Below, in pieces: positions 27,861-36,919 of a stretch of 55,549 nt of DNA. The notes below the pieces were generated by a model, which did no database searches, was not told where the DNA came from, and saw only the letters and a program-made list of their open reading frames with translations. Position 1 is the first letter of the stretch. Each line of letters begins with the position of its first letter. Source of the stretch: Tissierellales bacterium (GTDB taxonomy: Bacteria; Bacillota; Clostridia; Tissierellales; JAOAQY01); NCBI GenBank assembly GCA_025210965.1, contig JAOAQY010000103.1, positions 1-55,549 on the forward strand, in the 5' to 3' direction. Position numbers and translations under genes: made by a program.

Positions 27861-29579
27861 TTATCCTAAAACGGAATTTATAAAAGCATTGCACTTAGTC
27901 TTCAATGCTTCTAATTTCTTCTCACTTGCAATTTCATCGTTTTCACAAACACCTATATATATTTTTAGTTTTGGCTCTGTACCTGAAGGTCTAAGTGCAA
28001 ACCATGAATTATCCTTTAAATTAAATTTCAACACATTCGATTTAGGTAAATTCAAATATTCTACATTTCCTTTCTCATATAATTTTTTACCAATTTCATA
28101 GTCTTCAATATAATTTATATCTTTCCATTTGACTATTTTTTCTGGTTTATTTCTAATTTCATCTAGTATAAATTTTATCTTTTCAGACCCTTCTTTTCCC
28201 TCTAACTTAAATGAAATTAGTTCCTCTTTGTAATATCCATAATGTTCATATAAACTTTGTAGTTTTTCATATGGAGTATACCCCATCTTCTTATAATTGC
28301 TTGCCATTTCTGAAAATAGTATAGCCGATTGAATCGCATCTTTATCTCTAACAAAATCTCCTATTAAATAGCCATAACTTTCTTCATATCCAAATAAAAA
28401 CTTTCGATTTCCATTAGATTCATACTCTGCAATTTTTTCTCCAATATATTTAAATCCTGTAAGTGTAGAATCTGTCTCAATACCATGACTTCTTCCAATT
28501 GCAGCTCCAAAATCAGATGTCACTATTGTATTTATTATTCTAAAATCAGAATCTAATTTATTTTCTTTATCCCTCTCCGCTATTATATAATCTATCAATA
28601 ATGCTCCAACTTGGTTTCCTGTTAGTAATTTGTAATCTCCTAATTTGTTCAGCACTGCTATTCCCATCCTATCTGCATCTGGATCAGTAGCTATTACCAA
28701 GTCAGCCTTAACTTTTGTCGCTAATTTTAAAGCTAAATTAAATGCCTCTTTATTTTCTGGATTTGGTAAATCCACTGTGCTAAAATTTCCATCTGGTATT
28801 ATCTGATTTGGCTCAAAATAAACATCTTTATAATCAAATGTTTCAAATGACCTTCTCATGGGTTCATAACCAGCTCCGTGAAGAGGAGTATATACTATTT
28901 TTATTTTTTCTAGATTATTTCTATTTTCTGTAGTCAATGCCTCGATTCTTTCTATGTACTTCCTATCTATTTCATTCCCTATTAGTTTTACTCTGCCCAG
29001 TTTTACCAATTCTTCAATTGGCAAACATTCAATTGAAAAAGAATCCTCTATTGAAATTATGTTGTCTATGATTGGTTTTATTTGACTTGGCACTAGTTGA
29101 CAACCTTTTGAATCATATAACTTATATCCATTGTACTTTGGAGGATTGTGGCTTGCCGTAATTACTATTCCCATAAATGCATTTAGCTCCCTAACTGCAA
29201 AAGATAATTCTGGAGTTGGCCTAAGTTCTTCAAACAAGTAAACATTTATACCTCGTGTTGCTAGAACAGCACCTGCTATTTGAGCAAATTTTTTGGAATT
29301 CAATCTACAATCATATGCTATTGCAACACCTCTATCCATTGCAGCCTCTCCTTGCGATTCAATCCATTTACTAACTCCTTTGGTTGCTTTTCTTATCGTG
29401 TATGTATTTATTCTATTCGTACCAGCTCCCATTATTCCTCTCATGCCACCAGTTCCAAAACTTATTTCTCTATAGAACGCATCTTCAATTTGTTTTTCAT
29501 CCATATTATTTAGCTCTTCTTTTAGCTCACACTCAAGTTCGTCATATTCAAGCCATTTTTCATAATTTTTATTGTTCAT
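27861..29579 (-). CDS. Phosphoglucomutase/phosphomannomutase
   Basis: Alpha-D-phosphohexomutase interconverting hexose 6- and 1-phosphates, which supplies mannose-1-P or glucose-1-P for sugar nucleotides. The active serine loop TASHNPPKYNGYK lies near residues 142-154, the metal loop DPDADRMG near 300, the GYEESYG sugar-binding loop near 400 and RPSGTEPKLK near 530. At 572 aa it is the long PgcA-like type. The context with manC and glycosyltransferases suggests a role in surface glycan supply; which sugar is preferred cannot be read from the sequence. Confidence 0.93.
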   Translation of the reverse strand: MNNKNYEKWLEYDELECELKEELNNMDEKQIEDAFYREISFGTGGMRGIMGAGTNRINTYTIRKATKGVSKWIESQGEAAMDRGVAIAYDCRLNSKKFAQIAGAVLATRGINVYLFEELRPTPELSFAVRELNAFMGIVITASHNPPKYNGYKLYDSKGCQLVPSQIKPIIDNIISIEDSFSIECLPIEELVKLGRVKLIGNEIDRKYIERIEALTTENRNNLEKIKIVYTPLHGAGYEPMRRSFETFDYKDVYFEPNQIIPDGNFSTVDLPNPENKEAFNLALKLATKVKADLVIATDPDADRMGIAVLNKLGDYKLLTGNQVGALLIDYIIAERDKENKLDSDFRIINTIVTSDFGAAIGRSHGIETDSTLTGFKYIGEKIAEYESNGNRKFLFGYEESYGYLIGDFVRDKDAIQSAILFSEMASNYKKMGYTPYEKLQSLYEHYGYYKEELISFKLEGKEGSEKIKFILDEIRNKPEKIVKWKDINYIEDYEIGKKLYEKGNVEYLNLPKSNVLKFNLKDNSWFALRPSGTEPKLKIYIGVCENDEIASEKKLEALKTKCNAFINSVLG

Positions 29580-29694
29580 ACCAACTCACTCCAATCTATT
29601 TTTATTTACACAATCACTTTATACCCATCAATTTTTAATATTTCTATTTTATTTACAATTCATCATTCAATACTACTTTCTATATTAAATAAAA

Positions 29695-29736
29695 AAATTG
29701 CCCCAAAATAGATTTGCTAATCTACTTTGAGGCAAT
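29695..29736 (-). terminator. Terminator after the GH13 lipoprotein gene
   Basis: A long imperfect stem (AATTGCC...GGCAATT outer, TAGATT/AATCTA inner, loop AGC) is followed by seven T residues on the minus strand, directly after the stop codon at 29739. It separates this gene from the phosphohexomutase gene. Confidence 0.85.
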
Positions 29737-29738
29737 TA

Positions 29739-31079
29739 CTAATTTTCATATATTTTAAATTCCCATGGACCTAATTCCATTTCATTGTTTTTGCCAAAAG
29801 TTTTGTGCTCATCGCTAAAAACATCTTTAACATCATAGTCTACATCAATTTTTTCTAGTTCAAATATTTTTGTTGTAGCACTAAAGTTTCCAATAAAAAT
29901 AACTCTGTCATCTCCACTATACCTTTCAAAAGCTATTATCGGTCTAGAACTTGCTTTCAATAATTTTAGTTTACCGCCACCTTTACCATGCCACAACGCT
30001 TTATTATCATTTTTCAAATGAATTAATTTTTTGTGAAATTCAAACATATCATTTGAATAGTCCCATTCAATATTATCTTTCTCAAAAAACTTCAATCTCT
30101 TATCTAGACCTATTTCTTGTCCTGAGTATACAAGTGGCATCCCCGGTATGGTAAATGTGTATGCAATCATAAGCTTCTTCGAATCCCCAAACCTCTCATC
30201 TACACTTCCATGCCAAGTATTTTCATCATGATTTGTAACAAAATTGAGAGGGAAATCTCCATTTTTATATCTTGACTCACTATTTTTAAGAGACATCCTC
30301 ATCTGACTTGAATTTATAGTGTTTTTAGCAGCTTTTTGCATATCATTTAATAATGCCCAATTATAATTTGAATCAAATGCCTTATCCAACAACTCTTGTT
30401 TTGAACCATCTTCCGCTAACAAAAATATATCTCTGTCATTATTTTCAATCTCCACACTCAATTCTTCCCAAAAGCTAGTTGGTACGCTCCAAGCGGCATC
30501 GCATCTAAATCCATCAATACCAACTTCATCTATCCAATATTTCATATCTTCTATCATAGCTTTTTTCATATCATCATTTCTAAAATCCAAATCCGCTACA
30601 TCTGTCCAATCTGTGCCCTCTGGACTTATTATCTTACCATTTTTTGATAAATACCAATCTGGATGTAGTTCTATCCAAGGATGATCCCAACCAGTGTGAC
30701 CAGCCACCCAATCTAATATTACATCGAATCCATTTTCGTGGCATATATTAACCAAATTTATAAACTCATCTATTGTTCCAAATTCAGAATTTATCTCCCT
30801 ATAGTTGCTTACCGCATACACCGAACCTAATTCTCCCTTACGCTTTGTTTCTGAAACAGGGTGCACTGGCATAAACCAAAGTGTTTTGATTCCCAATTCT
30901 TTTATTCTTGGTAGTTTTTCTAAAAATGCAGCTATAGTACCTTCTTCTGTATACTGTCTTAAATTCACTTCATAAAGCGTTGCTGATGAGTCCCATGAAT
31001 TTTTTTTATCATTTCTGCATCCAACTTGAATAAGAGTAGCTATTATCAAAAATACAATAAATATTTTCCGTCCTTTCAA
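29739..31079 (-). CDS. GH13 alpha-amylase-family lipoprotein
   Basis: An exported, lipid-anchored glycoside hydrolase that would cut or transfer alpha-glucans at the cell surface. The signal peptide ends in lipobox IQVGC (Cys21). The TIM-barrel motifs are DVILDWVAGHTG, GFRCDAAW with the nucleophile Asp, LLAEDG with the acid/base Glu, and FVTNHDEN with the third Asp. A C-terminal beta domain follows. The 446-aa length is normal for a small GH13. TTG start with AGGAGGAG upstream; it lies 12 bases after uppP and is likely co-transcribed with it. Confidence 0.92.
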   Translation of the reverse strand: MKGRKIFIVFLIIATLIQVGCRNDKKNSWDSSATLYEVNLRQYTEEGTIAAFLEKLPRIKELGIKTLWFMPVHPVSETKRKGELGSVYAVSNYREINSEFGTIDEFINLVNICHENGFDVILDWVAGHTGWDHPWIELHPDWYLSKNGKIISPEGTDWTDVADLDFRNDDMKKAMIEDMKYWIDEVGIDGFRCDAAWSVPTSFWEELSVEIENNDRDIFLLAEDGSKQELLDKAFDSNYNWALLNDMQKAAKNTINSSQMRMSLKNSESRYKNGDFPLNFVTNHDENTWHGSVDERFGDSKKLMIAYTFTIPGMPLVYSGQEIGLDKRLKFFEKDNIEWDYSNDMFEFHKKLIHLKNDNKALWHGKGGGKLKLLKASSRPIIAFERYSGDDRVIFIGNFSATTKIFELEKIDVDYDVKDVFSDEHKTFGKNNEMELGPWEFKIYEN

Positions 31080-31091
31080 TAAATTCTCCTC

Positions 31092-31916
31092 CTAATTTAA
31101 TAAGAAATATCCAAGTACAATTACACCCAATACAATTCTGTACCAGCCAAACACCTTAAAATCATGTTTTTTAATATATCCCATTAAAAACTTAATAGCT
31201 AATATAGATACTATAAATGCTACTATCATACCCAATACCAATATTATTATCTCATTTGTTGTAAAGATCAAACCAAATTTAATTAATTTAACTAAACTTG
31301 CACCAAACATAACTGGTATTGCCAAAAAGAAAGTAAATTCAGCTGCAATAACTCTACTAGAGCCAAGTAACATCGCACCAATAATAGTTGCTCCCGAACG
31401 TGATGTCCCAGGTATCAATGCTAAAAGCTGAAATACACCTATTGCTAAAGCTAATTTATAACTTATCTCATTTAAGTTATCGACTCTAGGAGTAATATCT
31501 TTATTTCTCTTCTCAAGCCATATGAATACAATTCCATAAAATATCAGCATAATACTTACAGTTTGATAGTTGTAAAAAAGCTCATCAAGAATGTCATCAA
31601 AGGCTAAACCTATAACTGCTGCTGGTAAACATGCCACAACTATTTTGAACCATAAATTCATGGTTTCTTTTTTTATAAATTGTTCTTCTTTTTTAAATGA
31701 AAATGGAAAAAGTTTTCCAAAATACAACACTACAACTGCTAATATTGCTCCCAATTGTATAACTACAAAAAACATCTCTCTAAACTCATCCGTTATATTC
31801 ATGTGCATAAATTCATTTACTAAAATCATATGACCAGTACTACTAATTGGTAACCACTCTGTTATTCCTTCTACAATCCCCAATATTATTACCTTAATTA
31901 ATTCAATCCACTCCAT
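31092..31916 (-). CDS. uppP: Undecaprenyl-diphosphatase
   Basis: Integral membrane phosphatase (BacA/UppP) that recycles undecaprenyl pyrophosphate for cell-wall and surface-polymer synthesis, and gives bacitracin tolerance. The two catalytic regions are present: [17 protein letters not shown] near residue 18 and [13 protein letters not shown] near residue 165. About eight membrane helices. The start at 31916 is chosen because GGAGG lies five bases upstream; the frame opens four codons earlier. It sits beside genes for glycan assembly, which use the same carrier. Confidence 0.95.
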   Translation of the reverse strand: MEWIELIKVIILGIVEGITEWLPISSTGHMILVNEFMHMNITDEFREMFFVVIQLGAILAVVVLYFGKLFPFSFKKEEQFIKKETMNLWFKIVVACLPAAVIGLAFDDILDELFYNYQTVSIMLIFYGIVFIWLEKRNKDITPRVDNLNEISYKLALAIGVFQLLALIPGTSRSGATIIGAMLLGSSRVIAAEFTFFLAIPVMFGASLVKLIKFGLIFTTNEIIILVLGMIVAFIVSILAIKFLMGYIKKHDFKVFGWYRIVLGVIVLGYFLLN

Positions 31917-31970
31917 GATGTCCTCCATATCTAAATTTATTATTCAAAAACCCATATTACATTATATCAG

Positions 31971-31979
31971 TTTTCAATC
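31971..31979 (-). promoter_or_regulatory. Extended -10 promoter for uppP-GH13
   Basis: TGaTATAAT on the minus strand, with no convincing -35, about 55 bases before the uppP start. Confidence 0.5.
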
Positions 31980-32084
31980 AAAACTCTAGCCTCTATAGCA
32001 TTTTAATAAGAATTTCACATGAAATCAATCGTATAATCTTTCAATCACTTATAAAACTCTTACGAATTTGTAATCCCAAAAGTA

Positions 32085-32147
32085 TTGACCATTTAATTAG
32101 TGACTACTATAATAACTATTATATAGTAGTTACTAATGTGGTCACTA
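32085..32147 (+). promoter_or_regulatory. azlC promoter with nested inverted repeats
   Basis: TTGACC (32085-32090), 17 bases, TATAAT (32108-32113). The -10 is embedded in inverted repeats: ACTACTATA (32103-32111) with TATAGTAGT (32122-32130), and an outer TAGTGAC (32098-32104) with GTCACTA (32141-32147). A repressor bound here would block the promoter; the TrmB-type protein encoded by the third gene of the operon is the natural candidate. Confidence 0.7.
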
Positions 32148-32157
32148 GGAGGTTATT

Positions 32158-32868
32158 ATGTCAAAATATACTTGTAACGAGATTAAAGATGGTTGGATTA
32201 GTAGTGTCCCTTTAATTCTCGGATTCATACCAGTCGCTATGACTTTTGGAATTCTTGCAAAAAATGCTGATTTTAGTATATGGACTTGTCTTGGTTTTTC
32301 AATGTTTGTATATGCTGGAGCTAGCCAATTCATAGCACTAAATCTACTACTACTAGACGCTGGTTTTAGTGAAATAATTTTAACAACTTTGCTTGTGAAT
32401 TTTCGTCACTTTCTAATGAGTGCTTCACTTGCTCCTCAATTACCAAATCAAACTAAAAAATGGAGCCCTTTAATTGCATTTGGAATAACAGATGAAATTT
32501 TTTCTGTAGCTTCATTTAGAAAGAAACAACTATCAGCAGCATACATGATTACTCTCGAAGGAGTTGGTTATTTAGCATGGGTTTTTGGTACATTTTTGGG
32601 ATTTGTTTTGGGAAGTGTTCTTCCCGCAGTATTACAAGATAGTATGGGAATAGCTCTTTATGCAATGTTCGTTGCCATATTGATTCCTGAAGTAAAACGC
32701 TCATCTAAAGCATTTGTTTTAGCAATTTTATCTGGACTAATAAATATTGTTTGTACATATGCTTTTCATCTACCACAAGGTTGGAGCATTATTTTATCGG
32801 TTCTAATAGCATCATTATTTGGTACTTATTGGTCTACTAAAGGAGGTGTAGTAAAATATGAGTCATGA
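32158..32868 (+). CDS. azlC: AzlC-family branched-chain amino-acid exporter subunit
   Basis: Large subunit of the AzlCD-type exporter (LIV-E family), which pumps out branched-chain amino acids or analogues. It is 236 aa with about seven membrane helices. GWISSVPLILGFIPVAMTFG at the N-terminus and FVYAGASQFIAL near 55-67 are typical, as is VNFRHFLMSASLAP. The ATG start has AGGAGG upstream. Its last 11 bases overlap azlD. Confidence 0.92.
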   Translation: MSKYTCNEIKDGWISSVPLILGFIPVAMTFGILAKNADFSIWTCLGFSMFVYAGASQFIALNLLLLDAGFSEIILTTLLVNFRHFLMSASLAPQLPNQTKKWSPLIAFGITDEIFSVASFRKKQLSAAYMITLEGVGYLAWVFGTFLGFVLGSVLPAVLQDSMGIALYAMFVAILIPEVKRSSKAFVLAILSGLINIVCTYAFHLPQGWSIILSVLIASLFGTYWSTKGGVVKYES

Positions 32869-33181
32869 TAATTTATTTTTTCTAATATTGGGTATGACTG
32901 CCGTTACTTATATCCCTAGACTCTTACCTTTCTTTATAATAAGAAATCAAAAGTTATCTGATAGATTAGAAACTTTTTTAAATTATATCCCCTACACAGC
33001 TCTTGGTGCTTTAATTTTTCCTGGAGTGTTTTCTGCTACACCTAGCTTTCCACCTGCCGCAATCTGTGGTTTAGGTTTCGCTATTTTCTGTAGCTGGAAA
33101 AAAGATAATTTGATTTTAACTGTACTCGGTTCAATAGTTGTTTGCTTTTTAGTTATCTTTGGTCATCAGATAATGGTATAA
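32858..33181 (+). CDS. azlD: AzlD-family small exporter subunit
   Basis: Small membrane partner of AzlC, 107 aa with about three helices. The TYIPRLLPFFII motif near the N-terminus and YIPYTALGALIFPG in the middle are characteristic. Start overlaps azlC, with AAAGGAGG located inside the azlC end, so translation is coupled. Confidence 0.92.
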   Translation: MSHDNLFFLILGMTAVTYIPRLLPFFIIRNQKLSDRLETFLNYIPYTALGALIFPGVFSATPSFPPAAICGLGFAIFCSWKKDNLILTVLGSIVVCFLVIFGHQIMV

Positions 33182-33213
33182 TAATTGATATACTTTGTTT
33201 TAAGGAGGATATC

Positions 33214-34020
33214 ATGCCAAATACCCATTTAATTATTGAAAATATGAAACAGCTAGGTTTAAGCGAATATGAAGCAAAAGCTTATCTAAATCTTTTAGAA
33301 AACTATCCTGTCAATGGATATTCTCTAAGTAAGAAATCTGGCATTCCAAGGTCTAGGATTTATGAGATTTTGGAATCTTTGAAAACCAAACAAATAGTAT
33401 TTGAAGAACTTGGTGAAAAATCCAAAATGTATTATCCTCTTGATCCAAAATTATTAGTGAATAGATTGAAGCAGGATTTCAACACCATATTAAACCAAGT
33501 TGATTCTTATACTCAAAAAGTTTATGATAAAACAGTCACTGATAATAAATTGGTTGTTATAAAGGGACGCTCCCCTATAATAGAATTTTTGACTACTTTA
33601 ATTTTGAATTCTAAAAAACGAATAGCTATCTCAATGTGGGAAGAAGAAGTTCTAGCACTTTGCCCAGCTCTTGATGATGCTAAATCTAGAGGAGTTGTTC
33701 TTCGCGGTATTTATTTTGGTAAAAATAATCCCTATGATGAAGTAATAACTCATAGGCGACTTGATAGGTACTTTTTAGAAAAAAACGAACGTTATATGAC
33801 TATAATAATAGATGATATTCATGTTGTTTCTGGAATAGTCTCTAGGGGCGAAAATAGCCAAGTTACATGGACTAAAGATCCTGGCTTTGTAGCAATAAGT
33901 GAAGACTACATAGCCCATGATCTTATGGTTAATCTATATGCCTTACAATTAAGTGAAGTAGAACAGAAACATTATGAAGATTATCTAGACAAGATTAGAG
34001 AAGATTATTTTGAATTATAG
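33214..34020 (+). CDS. TrmB-type transcriptional regulator
   Basis: A 268-aa DNA-binding protein. The N-terminal helix-turn-helix is LGLSEYEAKAYLNLLENYPVNGYSLSKKSGIPRSRIYEILESL (read in parts), the classic TrmB/Sugar-specific regulator start. The C-terminal 170 residues form a ligand-binding phospholipase-D-like region (VVIKGRSPIIEFL, IIIDDIHVVSGIV). The ATG at 33214 has AAGGAGGA upstream; an earlier in-frame start is unlikely. It lies 32 bases after azlD and probably controls the azlCD operon through the inverted repeats at the promoter. Effector unknown. Confidence 0.88.
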   Translation: MPNTHLIIENMKQLGLSEYEAKAYLNLLENYPVNGYSLSKKSGIPRSRIYEILESLKTKQIVFEELGEKSKMYYPLDPKLLVNRLKQDFNTILNQVDSYTQKVYDKTVTDNKLVVIKGRSPIIEFLTTLILNSKKRIAISMWEEEVLALCPALDDAKSRGVVLRGIYFGKNNPYDEVITHRRLDRYFLEKNERYMTIIIDDIHVVSGIVSRGENSQVTWTKDPGFVAISEDYIAHDLMVNLYALQLSEVEQKHYEDYLDKIREDYFEL

Positions 34021-34031
34021 ATTAATTAGAA

Positions 34032-34067
34032 AAAACTGGCTTAAAAATTAAGCCAGTTTTTTTATTT
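34032..34067. terminator. Bidirectional terminator between the TrmB gene and feoB
   Basis: A 13-bp perfect stem (34032-34044 with 34048-34060, AAAACTGGCTTAA arms), three-base loop, and seven-T run on the plus side; A run on the other side serves feoB. Confidence 0.9.
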
Positions 34068-36105
34068 AATATTTTTGTATCTTCTTTTTACTATAGTACA
34101 ATATCAAAACTATCAATATTATTAAAAAACTAACAGCCAGATATGAAATCATGATGCCAAACATATTTGCTAAATTGTAAACTACAAAACTAAAAAACCA
34201 AGCAACAGCAATTTGATATACCATGATTATTGCAGTCCACTTCCACGAATTCATCTCTTTTTTTATAACTCCTAATGTGGCGATACATGGAGTGTATAAA
34301 AGCGCAAATATCATAAATGAGTATCCACTAGCTGGTGTAAATGCACCACCTATAGCCGTAGCAGCTGCACTTAAGGATTCTCCTGCACCATAAAAAATAT
34401 TCATGTTAGAAACAACTATCTCCTTTGCTACAAGACCTGTAATCAGAGATAGTGAAGCCTGCCAATTACCAAATCCAAGTGGCTTAAAAAATGGCGATAT
34501 AAACACTCCTAAGTGATATCCGATACTCTCTGTAATTTCAGACATTCCTGAAATATTGAAATTAAGTATAAACCATACTATGACCGATGCTGCAAAAATA
34601 ACCGTTCCTGCCTTTGTTACGTATTCCTTAATTCTTTCTAGCACCGAAACACCCGTTCCTTTGAACGTAGGCATTCTGTAATCAGGTAGTTCCATTATAT
34701 AAGGCATGTCGTCACCTTTAAACAAGCTTAATTTTAGTATCATTCCCATCAAAATTGCTACCAATATTCCAAATATATACAGTGAAAACGTAACTAATGT
34801 CTCGTATCCTTCAAAAAATATAGATGAAAATAGTACGTATATTGGCATTCTTGCTCCACAAGACATAAATGGAATTATAAATATAGCTGTTTTTCTATCT
34901 GCATCATCTTCCATTATCCTAGTCGCCATAATTGCCGGCACACTACATCCAAATCCCATTATAAGTGGAATAAACGCCTTACCACTAAGACCTATTTTCT
35001 GCATATAATAATCCATTAAAAATGCTGCCCTAGTCATATATCCACTTTCCTCTAATAGTGACAATGCCAAAAATAAAATCATTATGTTGGGTAAGAACGT
35101 AAGTATACCTCCAACTCCATTTATTACACCATCTACAATTAGCGATACAAACCAAGGTGGCATAGCTTCTAAAGCAACTCGAACCCAATCTCCAAACTGT
35201 TCAATCCCTAACTCAAGTGGACCCTTTAACCAATCTCCTAATGTAAATGTAAGGGCAAAAACCAGATACATCATTACCCCAAATATAAAAAGACCAATTT
35301 TCGGATGTGTTACATATTTGTCTACTGTATCTGCTATAGAATCACTTTCTAGACCAGCTTCTATTACTATGTCTTGTTTCAGTTCTTCTATTTTTTGAAA
35401 TCTAGCACTTTTTATAAGCGAAGGATTTTTCTCTACTTTTACATTATAATAACCTAAGTGATTTAATGTCCCGTCATCTGATTCTAATGCCTTTATGCTA
35501 AGCCATCGTTTATATTTCTTGTTAGTTTCTTTTTCAAATAAACTCTCTGACTCTAGTATTATACTTTCAATTTCATCTGAATATTTAATAATATTTGGCT
35601 TTGATTCAGTTTCAAGTGCTTTCGATACTTCATCAAAAACATCTGAAATTCCATGCCCTTTACTTGCAGATATTGGGATTACTTCGATACCCAAAATGGT
35701 TTTCATTTTTTCAATGTCAACTTTAAGGCCTCTCTTTTCAGCAATATCCATCATGTTTAGTACACAAATAACTTTCACATTCATTTCAATCAATTGCAAT
35801 GTTAAATTCAAACTTCGCTCTAAGTTTGACACATCCAATATATTGATTACAATATCTGCTTTGTGGTCTATTATAAAATTACTCGTTATTGTCTCTTCAA
35901 GTGAATAGGGTACCATACTATATGTTCCAGGCAAATCTATGATTTTTATATCTTTTTTATCATAGTTAGCCATACCCTCTTTTCTTTCAACTGTTACTCC
36001 TGGCCAATTTCCAACCGTGTGTCTTGAACCTGTTAATTCATTAAATAATGTTGTCTTTCCGCAATTTGGGTTCCCCAATAATGCTACACTATATTCTTTT
36101 CGCAA
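34066..36105 (-). CDS. feoB: Ferrous iron transport protein B
   Basis: Fe(II) importer with cytosolic GTPase. G1 is GNPNCGKTTLFNELTG (11-26), G3 DLPGTYS (56-62), G4 NMMD. A GDI helical domain follows, then a membrane region of about ten helices with the two gate motifs (SGYMTRAAFLMDYYMQKIG and related). 679 aa is normal. No FeoA or FeoC is encoded on either side, so FeoA is elsewhere or absent. The start is TTG at 36105; GGGGG lies upstream inside a hairpin loop. Confidence 0.95.
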   Translation of the reverse strand: MRKEYSVALLGNPNCGKTTLFNELTGSRHTVGNWPGVTVERKEGMANYDKKDIKIIDLPGTYSMVPYSLEETITSNFIIDHKADIVINILDVSNLERSLNLTLQLIEMNVKVICVLNMMDIAEKRGLKVDIEKMKTILGIEVIPISASKGHGISDVFDEVSKALETESKPNIIKYSDEIESIILESESLFEKETNKKYKRWLSIKALESDDGTLNHLGYYNVKVEKNPSLIKSARFQKIEELKQDIVIEAGLESDSIADTVDKYVTHPKIGLFIFGVMMYLVFALTFTLGDWLKGPLELGIEQFGDWVRVALEAMPPWFVSLIVDGVINGVGGILTFLPNIMILFLALSLLEESGYMTRAAFLMDYYMQKIGLSGKAFIPLIMGFGCSVPAIMATRIMEDDADRKTAIFIIPFMSCGARMPIYVLFSSIFFEGYETLVTFSLYIFGILVAILMGMILKLSLFKGDDMPYIMELPDYRMPTFKGTGVSVLERIKEYVTKAGTVIFAASVIVWFILNFNISGMSEITESIGYHLGVFISPFFKPLGFGNWQASLSLITGLVAKEIVVSNMNIFYGAGESLSAAATAIGGAFTPASGYSFMIFALLYTPCIATLGVIKKEMNSWKWTAIIMVYQIAVAWFFSFVVYNLANMFGIMISYLAVSFLIILIVLILYYSKKKIQKY

Positions 36106-36166
36106 CGTCAGTGCCCCCTTCTATTTTCTGACGTTCTTAGTATATCATACGGTACGCTAATTGCAA
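36106..36166 (-). promoter_or_regulatory. feoB promoter and start-region hairpin
   Basis: TTGCAA (36161-36166), 16 bases, then an extended -10 TGaTATACT (TATACT at 36139-36144). In the leader, CGTCAG and CTGACG (36106-36111 with 36128-36133) can form a six-base stem that places the GGGGG ribosome-binding bases in its loop and ends at the start codon. Confidence 0.5.
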
Positions 36167-36179
36167 AGAATAATCATTA

Positions 36180-36914
36180 CTATCTCATCTCGACAAGATT
36201 TTTCCAATATTTCTTTGGCATATATCCTTGCTGACACTTTTCATTTTTTCTATTCTCTATTGCTATTTCTTTAAAATACATTTTCCAAAGTTTTTCATAT
36301 GTTCCGTTATCCTGTTCATCATACTTAAAATAATTTTCATCTAATCCATCAACTATTTTTACTTCTTTTTTATAACCTACCAACGCTTTTTTTCGCTTTG
36401 AATCAACTATAACCCATTTTTCATTTGGTAATCTCTCTTTAAAGTGTTCTGCTATCAATATCAATATATCGTAATCGGGCTCTATTTTAGACACCAAATA
36501 TCCCTCTATATCTTTAAATCTTACAAATCCTTTAAATCTCATTGATTCAAACGCTACACGTCTAGCTGCTTGATTCACTTTTAGTATATGTTTGTTTTTA
36601 AGGTCATGTTCTATCTGATACCCTCTTTTTAGAGCCTCTCTTAAATAATTTATTATGGACAGATCTACACCTTCTACTTCCGACAAATAAGCTCTATATG
36701 CTTGTTGTAATATATGTTTAGAACTCTTCTGACCAATTTTCATGCAAACTTTTTCATATATTTCAAAATCTGTATTTATAATTTCATCTTCAAATATTAA
36801 TCCCTGAGTAGCCTGATTTTCTTTACAAACCCATTCAGGAATTCCTCTATAATATGATTGATATAAAATAGTCATCAAACCTTCAAAACTTCCATCATAA
36901 ATATACCTTTTCAT
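36180..36914 (-). CDS. DUF4130-family DNA-metabolism protein (TIGR03915 type)
   Basis: A 244-aa cytosolic protein of the family described as a putative DNA metabolism partner of a SAM-radical protein. It starts YIYDGSFEGLMTILYQSYY and has the family pattern VNQAARRVAFESMRFKGFVRFKDIEG, YDILILIAEHFKERLPNEKWVIVDSKRKKALVGY and a C-terminal WKNLVEM. The start lies five bases after the radical SAM stop, so the two form an operon. In many genomes these two families are encoded side by side. Their biochemical reaction is not established; a base-repair or uracil-type role has been proposed because the fold resembles uracil-DNA glycosylase partners. Confidence 0.87.
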   Translation of the reverse strand: MKRYIYDGSFEGLMTILYQSYYRGIPEWVCKENQATQGLIFEDEIINTDFEIYEKVCMKIGQKSSKHILQQAYRAYLSEVEGVDLSIINYLREALKRGYQIEHDLKNKHILKVNQAARRVAFESMRFKGFVRFKDIEGYLVSKIEPDYDILILIAEHFKERLPNEKWVIVDSKRKKALVGYKKEVKIVDGLDENYFKYDEQDNGTYEKLWKMYFKEIAIENRKNEKCQQGYMPKKYWKNLVEMR

Positions 36915-36919
36915 AACAT

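Noticed and set aside
35495-35908. Plus-strand open frame of 137 codons opposite feoB.
   Set aside because: Antisense shadow of the FeoB GTPase domain; no family resemblance.
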